Shown here: positions 49,801 through 53,210 of the stretch, in pieces
Layout: each line of letters begins with the position of its first letter
How positions within the stretch are numbered: position 1 is the stretch's first letter
From: Aquabacterium sp. A7-Y
Lineage (GTDB): Bacteria; Pseudomonadota; Gammaproteobacteria; Burkholderiales; Burkholderiaceae_C
Direction of reading: 5' to 3'
Length of the DNA: 53,210 bases
Assembly (NCBI RefSeq): GCF_026153205.1
Contig: NZ_JAPFBW010000041.1
Location: forward strand, 1 to 53,210
The notes under the pieces: generated by a model
The model's database searches: none
What the model saw: only the letters and a program-made list of their open reading frames with translations
What the model was told of the DNA's origin: nothing
Position numbers and translations under genes: made by a program

Positions 49801-51355
49801 GCACCGAATCGAGGATGTTTTGAAGGTCGCGGCGCGCACGTTCCAGTTGATCCGTCCGCTCCCGCACCAGCTGCTCCAGTCGTTCGTTATTGTTCAGGAT
49901 GGTAGCTTCGGCGGCCTTTCTGTCCCTGATGTCTCGTACGGTGGTCGCAAAGCCGATGAGTTCCCCTCGCGCGCTTCTGACGGGGTAAGCGGACACGGAT
50001 ACGTCGATCGGAGAGCCGTCTTTGTGGCGGTGCATGGTGTCGAACGGCTCAATCGATTCGCCTTCGAGTGCACGTTGGATAAACCCTCCCCCCTCCTGCT
50101 CGGACGCGGACGGAAGCAGCAGGGAGGTGAAGTTCCTTCCCAGTGCTTCGTTGGGTCCATATCCAAAAAGGCGGACTGCCCCCACGTTCCAATCCGTGAC
50201 GATCCCTTCCCGGTCGGTGCCGACGATTGCGTCATGCGAACTGCCCACGATGGCCGCTCTGCGAGCCCGCTCGCCTGCGTAAAGCTTCCTTCGTTCCCAG
50301 CTGACGAGGAGGTTGTAGACCAGTATTGCGAGCAACGAAGACCCTGCAATCCCCGCAGCCGCAATCTCACCAGTGGCGAACTTGGCAGTGCGTTGAATGA
50401 ACATTGGGGATGCATGCAGTTCGGCCTCCCACTCCCGGCCGTAAAGCGAGAGAACAAGAAGGCGAGAGATATCATGCTGCGCGGACGAGTTGGTGCGGAT
50501 TGAGCTGAAGAACGCCTCCTCATTTGGTCCTCGTTCTTTCAAAGCGAGCGCCACCTCTCCGTTCGCGAAGTCAAAATCCGCGAGTATCTCGTCGATGACC
50601 AACGGCGCGTACATCCAGCCGACCGTCGCAGCCTCTCTCGCACCCTCGGTATCGGTGGGCAGGTTGGTGCGGTACAGGGGCAGTAGAAGAAGGAACGAGC
50701 GCTTCGCCTGCCCGGACGCTTGCACGAGAGTAATGGGCGCCGTCAGCACTGCGTCGCCGGTCCGCATGGCACGTTCGGCAGCTTCCCGCCGATTTGGTTC
50801 GGAGGCGATGTCCAAGCCAACCGATGCTGCATTGCGCTCTACCGGCTCCACGTACTGCACCACGTAGCGAACGCCTGTGTTAGGACCAAGCCCATGGATT
50901 CGAAAGTCGGGCGTGCCATCAGCCCGGTTGGTGGCAACAAACGCCGCTTCTTCTGATTGCGGCACCCTGCGAATCAGGCCAAAACCCCTCGCACCGGGAA
51001 ACTCCTTCTCCAGTTCCCGGCTCTCGATGTACTGACGAAACGTGCGGCGATTGATGCGGTCAGCGCCTACTGCCGAGACCACCGCCCGGGCTCCTCCCAA
51101 CGCGTACTCGTATGAGCGCAGTCGCTGTTTCAGCTCGGCCATGACACGCACTGCAACGGCATCGAAACGAAGCTGCGCCTCTGTCTTGACCTCCCGAACG
51201 TGCAGCATGGCCAACAGGACGCACAGCGCGATGCCAGCCAAGAAGGCAAGCGCTGCGCCGGTAGCGGGTGCCGGGCGCCAACGGGCAGTCTTTATCCCTG
51301 CTTCCATTGCTTGTGCCTCGGATGTACCGCTCCGGCGACGGCGGCCACTTCGCAC
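46817..51355 (-). CDS. CHASE-PAS hybrid histidine kinase with receiver and HPt domain
   Basis: 1512 aa. Membrane helix about 30-52, periplasmic CHASE domain (about 85-300, 'EKEFPGARGFGLIRRVPQSE'), second helix about 335-355, then four PAS domains (about 372-485, 510-620, 645-770, 775-905), HisKA 'NMSHEIRTPMN' with His919, HATPase ('LTNLLSNAIKFT', 'GTGLGLSIVKRIV'), receiver with Asp1217 ('LVLMDVQMPGLDG') and C-terminal HPt with His1365 ('MHRLRGGASLLGA'). It is thus a complete phosphorelay. Start: GTG 51355 has AGAGGA about 7 nt upstream and lies 2 nt after the diguanylate cyclase stop; ATG 51307 is the alternative. No separate output regulator adjoins it, so the cyclase with its receiver is the obvious target. 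Confidence 0.9.
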   Translation of the reverse strand: MRSGRRRRSGTSEAQAMEAGIKTARWRPAPATGAALAFLAGIALCVLLAMLHVREVKTEAQLRFDAVAVRVMAELKQRLRSYEYALGGARAVVSAVGADRINRRTFRQYIESRELEKEFPGARGFGLIRRVPQSEEAAFVATNRADGTPDFRIHGLGPNTGVRYVVQYVEPVERNAASVGLDIASEPNRREAAERAMRTGDAVLTAPITLVQASGQAKRSFLLLLPLYRTNLPTDTEGAREAATVGWMYAPLVIDEILADFDFANGEVALALKERGPNEEAFFSSIRTNSSAQHDISRLLVLSLYGREWEAELHASPMFIQRTAKFATGEIAAAGIAGSSLLAILVYNLLVSWERRKLYAGERARRAAIVGSSHDAIVGTDREGIVTDWNVGAVRLFGYGPNEALGRNFTSLLLPSASEQEGGGFIQRALEGESIEPFDTMHRHKDGSPIDVSVSAYPVRSARGELIGFATTVRDIRDRKAAEATILNNNERLEQLVRERTDQLERARRDLQNILDSVPSAIGYWDHAQRLRFANRAYCEWAGVGAEQLPSRSLAEVGGDEGTEWDRRVQAVLTGQPQRFERRILRQGSTVPRHTMTYCVPDMVNGQARGFYELVQDISEQVEDKAKLAAVIRENEALLSTLQSHGIFSAADAAGWITDVNEGFCRISGYTRQELIGKNHRVVNSGVHPPEFWRHMWRTISSGKPWRGQVCNRAKDGSLYWVDSLIAPFLGADGQVEKYISIRSDITAAKNAEVQLRSTTSLLMQVLESATEVSIIATDPAGLITVFNRGAEQLLGYTRDEMVGKGNLLRFHNIEQVQARAKDLSLGLGRTISEADVFFDESTLGEAVEWTYVRKDQSRRTVSLSVTAMRDEDGRLRGYLAVAHDITERKLQESSLRHAIRKAEQASVAKSHFLANMSHEIRTPMNAVIGLTYLLEQTRLDNEQQGIVRKVKVASKSLLSVINDVLDLSKIESGEFAIDLNPFDLHQVLSELQEMMEVPAREKEISLLFEYAPHLPRQVVGDAARLAQVLTNLLSNAIKFTEQGKVRLIVTYALDESGTAIFKFSVEDTGIGIAPDVQAKLFTPFTQADASTTRRFGGTGLGLSIVKRIVELLQGEVSLRSQLGLGSVFTVVLPMRILPAVGSAEPEARRALAMPHPDRNPLKGMHVLVVDDSDINLEVARGILERAGARVLLAADGETALLLLREASSTVDLVLMDVQMPGLDGIEVTHRIRGEMGLTHLPIVALTAGALVSERQRALAAGMNDFITKPFDPKGLVAIVHHLGPRREETASVSTTSPELAPGNDDEWPEIEGIDGRDVRQRLDGDVELFLRMLKRLLAEAEDIRIDEPVSATPDRLTAAKARMHRLRGGASLLGAKDLHRTATAAEGALGRGDVDRFVKLRRQLRSELDLLKRSSSQHLSPYTRRSLPSDIAAQLDREKVGRLIALLQASDLSALDLFARMRPDLRQALGREHFERLERELDDLSFSSATSLLATLRDAAPSAAASPSSGS

Positions 51356-51357
51356 CG

Positions 51358-52311
51358 TCAGTCCTCTACATTCATTTGAACTGCGACCGCACGTCCTGCA
51401 TTCTTGGCTGCATACAACGCCCGATCAGCCGCAAGGAGCAGGCTCTGCGATCCGCACCCCAGAGCAGCGTATCCAGAGTTGCGAGCCTCTTGCGGGACGC
51501 GGTGGCGCGGCTCCTCGAAGGTGGCAACGCCGACGCTGATCGAAACGCGGCCGCGCGGCGACGCCGCTTCGTGCCTGATCTGAAGCTCGTCGACTGCCTG
51601 AATCACTCGCTGCGCCACGTGCAGCGCGCCGTCCTCCGCCGTCTCGGGCATCAGCATTGCGAACTCCTCTCCGCCGTAGCGGGCGAGCAGGTCGCCCGGC
51701 CGGCGCAGCTCGCGTGACATTGCTTGCGCCACGTCTTGCAGACACTTGTCTCCGGCGGCATGGCCGTAGGTGTCGTTGAAGCGCTTGAAGTGGTCGACGT
51801 CGATCAACAGCAGCGATATTGGCTGCACCGACCGCCGCGCACGGCGCCACTCGCGGGACAGGACTTCATCGAAATGTCTTCGGTTGCTTACACCGGTCAG
51901 CCCGTCCGACTTGGACTCCCTTCTGAGGAGATCGGACATCCGTTTCAGGCGAAGCTGGGTATGAACTCGCGCGAGTAGTAAAGCCGGGTTGATCGGTTTG
52001 GCGATGAAGTCCGCGGCGCCCAGTTCGAGCCCGGCAACTTCCGTATCTGTGTCGCTGTGGCTCGTGATAAAAATAATCGGTACGCTTTCCAGCGCCGGGT
52101 CTGTTTTCATCGCCTCGCACACTTCGAAGCCGGTCATACCAGGCATCTCCGCATCTAGCAGCACCAGATCGGGGGCCGCACTACACGCGAGCGACATGGC
52201 CTGCTGACCACTTTGTGCAAATCGAAGCGCGCCCACGCCTGAAAGCATTTTCCCGAGCGCCCTGATCATATTGACATCGTCGTCTACGAGCAAAATATTC
52301 GGTCCATCCAT
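51358..52311 (-). CDS. response regulator with diguanylate cyclase (GGDEF) output
   Basis: 317 aa. Receiver (5-120) with 'ILLVDDDVNMIRAL', Asp53 in 'LVLLDAEMPGMTGFEV' and Lys in 'IAKPIN'. After a short helix comes a GGDEF domain with 'DGLTGVSNRRHFDEVL', 'DVDHFKRFNDTYGHAAGD' and the active-site variant 'GGEEF' (213-217). An inhibitory RxxD site (204-207) stands five residues before it, so product inhibition by c-di-GMP is likely. Like WspR, it would make c-di-GMP when phosphorylated, probably by the adjacent phosphorelay kinase. ATG 52311 is placed just before the receiver; the frame is open to 52422. Confidence 0.92.
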   Translation of the reverse strand: MDGPNILLVDDDVNMIRALGKMLSGVGALRFAQSGQQAMSLACSAAPDLVLLDAEMPGMTGFEVCEAMKTDPALESVPIIFITSHSDTDTEVAGLELGAADFIAKPINPALLLARVHTQLRLKRMSDLLRRESKSDGLTGVSNRRHFDEVLSREWRRARRSVQPISLLLIDVDHFKRFNDTYGHAAGDKCLQDVAQAMSRELRRPGDLLARYGGEEFAMLMPETAEDGALHVAQRVIQAVDELQIRHEAASPRGRVSISVGVATFEEPRHRVPQEARNSGYAALGCGSQSLLLAADRALYAAKNAGRAVAVQMNVED

Positions 52312-52962
52312 GATTTCTTTCCCGGCGCGACAACGAGGAAGGATTAAGGGAAACCCGCCTGCCGTCCACTCCTTCGGATGATCCTGCAACCCATCGTTCC
52401 TCTCGGCGGCACGTGACCGCACACGAGCGCAGCAATCTAGGGGCCCAAGCGGGGGATAAGATAGGGCTGGCCAATGCCTCGGCGCGGAGCCGCGGTCTCT
52501 GCAAGGCCCTGTGCGTCAGCGGTAGTCAGAAGGCGTTTTTTTGGGCGCGCAACTGTCCCATGAGTCGCGATATATGCGCGTGCGCGCATGGCTTTGCGGT
52601 GAGAAGCGTCGACGCGCTGAACACGGAGGCCGGGATGTAGATGCTGCCGCAGGAGCATCGCCCCCTCGCTGGTAGCCGCCCGACGGCGCGCCTGAGACTT
52701 TCGCCGCTCAGCGATCAGTGCCGGTGCACGGCCGACACTTCGTCAGCATTACACGCTCACGCCCATACCGCCGCGGGCCATGACGACAGGCTGAGCTAAG
52801 CCTGCGCCTCGGTTAGCGAGGAGGCGACCCGTTGCTGGCCCTTCCCTGTATGGGCAGGTCTCTTTATCCTGTCCCCGTGGCAAGGCCGCAAAGGCGCCTG
52901 CCTGAAGGTGCTACCAACACCCCAGGCCGGCTAACCACAACCAACTTACTCGGAAGTTAATC
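52312..52962. other. gene-free stretch between the cyclase and the SymE toxin
   Basis: No protein-coding frame is convincing. It holds a 21-bp strictly alternating purine-pyrimidine tract (52570-52590). The 5' leader of the SymE gene (about 52850-52962) contains short complementary segments; a minus-strand TTGACA lies at 52971-52976, so an antisense RNA could be read leftward through it. Confidence 0.45.
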
Positions 52963-53210
52963 GTGGCTGATGTCAATCATAGGCCGGGCGAAGCATTGCC
53001 CACAACAACCAGGCTGGAGAAGAACGAGCGCTACCTGAACGTCAACGGCGCGTTCCTCCCTCATGACCGGACCCGCCAACCGCCGGGTACACCTGATATT
53101 CCAGTGCCGTGGGTTCGCCTGCGGGGGAAATGGCTGAGGGAGGCGGGCTTTGAGGTCGACGCGCAGGTTCGCGTGCGCATCATGGCGGGGTGTCTGGTCC
53201 TGACGACCGA
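52963..53210 (+). CDS. symE: SymE-family type I toxin, 3' end beyond the window
   Basis: 82 residues are visible from GTG 52963 (GGAAG about 7 nt upstream). The decisive block is 'PDIPVPWVRLRGKWLREAGF' and 'VDAQVRVRIMAGCLVLTT', matching SymE toxins (PW.RL.G.WL..AGF..G..V.V....G.LVLT). In E. coli SymE is an SOS-induced, nucleoid-condensing protein with an AbrB-like fold, repressed by the antisense RNA SymR. In-frame TGA upstream near 52900 rules out a longer protein. I do not see a LexA box. The C-terminus is probably only a few residues past the edge. Confidence 0.8.
   Translation, partial: MADVNHRPGEALPTTTRLEKNERYLNVNGAFLPHDRTRQPPGTPDIPVPWVRLRGKWLREAGFEVDAQVRVRIMAGCLVLTT

Noticed and set aside
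1-53210. CRISPR arrays, tRNA and rRNA genes
   Set aside because: I looked for regularly spaced repeats, tRNA-like CCA ends and T-loop motifs, and rRNA blocks and saw none; a covariance scan could still find a tRNA I missed.

Overview
The window is GC-rich chromosomal DNA of a Gram-negative bacterium, most likely a betaproteobacterium of the order Burkholderiales. The reasons are strong third-position G/C bias, the gene families present (PaoABC-type molybdenum enzyme, CusCBA with CusF, KaiC-like ATPase with PAS kinases, SymE toxin) and abundant twin-arginine, lipoprotein and Sec signals. This assignment is inferred from content only. It is an accessory region: a signalling block, a redox/stress block full of gene debris, a large copper-resistance block, and a second signalling block.

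Region 1 (1-10.7 kb): a PAS sensor running off the left edge; an ISL3 transposase remnant; a gst-merR operon with a clear MerR-type operator, the whole bracketed by an inverted ~46-bp repeat; a leftward receiver / KaiC-like ATPase / hybrid kinase operon; and, divergently, a degenerate kinase-receiver protein overlapping a PAS histidine kinase. Region 2 (10.7-27.3 kb): formaldehyde/alcohol dehydrogenase with a hemerythrin, a DJ-1/PfpI protein, PaoABC aldehyde oxidoreductase, PRC-barrel protein, luciferase-like oxidoreductase, HtpX protease, an atypical thioredoxin-reductase-like flavoprotein and a secreted glycoside hydrolase. Between them lie broken genes: dehydrogenase pieces, a BON-domain protein, a FixJ-type regulator, a LysR regulator, IS481 and IS1182 remnants and a deleted REP-associated transposase.

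Region 3 (27.3-45.4 kb): copper/silver handling. It holds CusF-type chaperones, a TolC-like lipoprotein, a Tat-exported multicopper oxidase, a cupredoxin, a shortened DUF411 protein, a CopZ-like chaperone, a Cu(I) P-type ATPase with two Cys/His metal-binding repeats, DUF2933 and DUF305 proteins, an isoprenylcysteine-methyltransferase-like membrane protein, and a complete CusC-CusB-CusA efflux system whose CusB carries its own C-terminal CusF domain. The copZ-ATPase genes are preceded by two CueR-like dyads; two downstream units carry FNR/ANR-like boxes in identical geometry, suggesting oxygen-responsive control of part of the cluster.

Region 4 (45.4-53.2 kb): a frameshifted receiver gene, an unknown helical protein, a giant CHASE-PAS-kinase-receiver-HPt protein with a diguanylate cyclase response regulator just upstream of it, and a SymE-family toxin gene cut by the right edge. 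No tRNA, rRNA or CRISPR array was recognised. All domain calls are by eye; no database search was possible.
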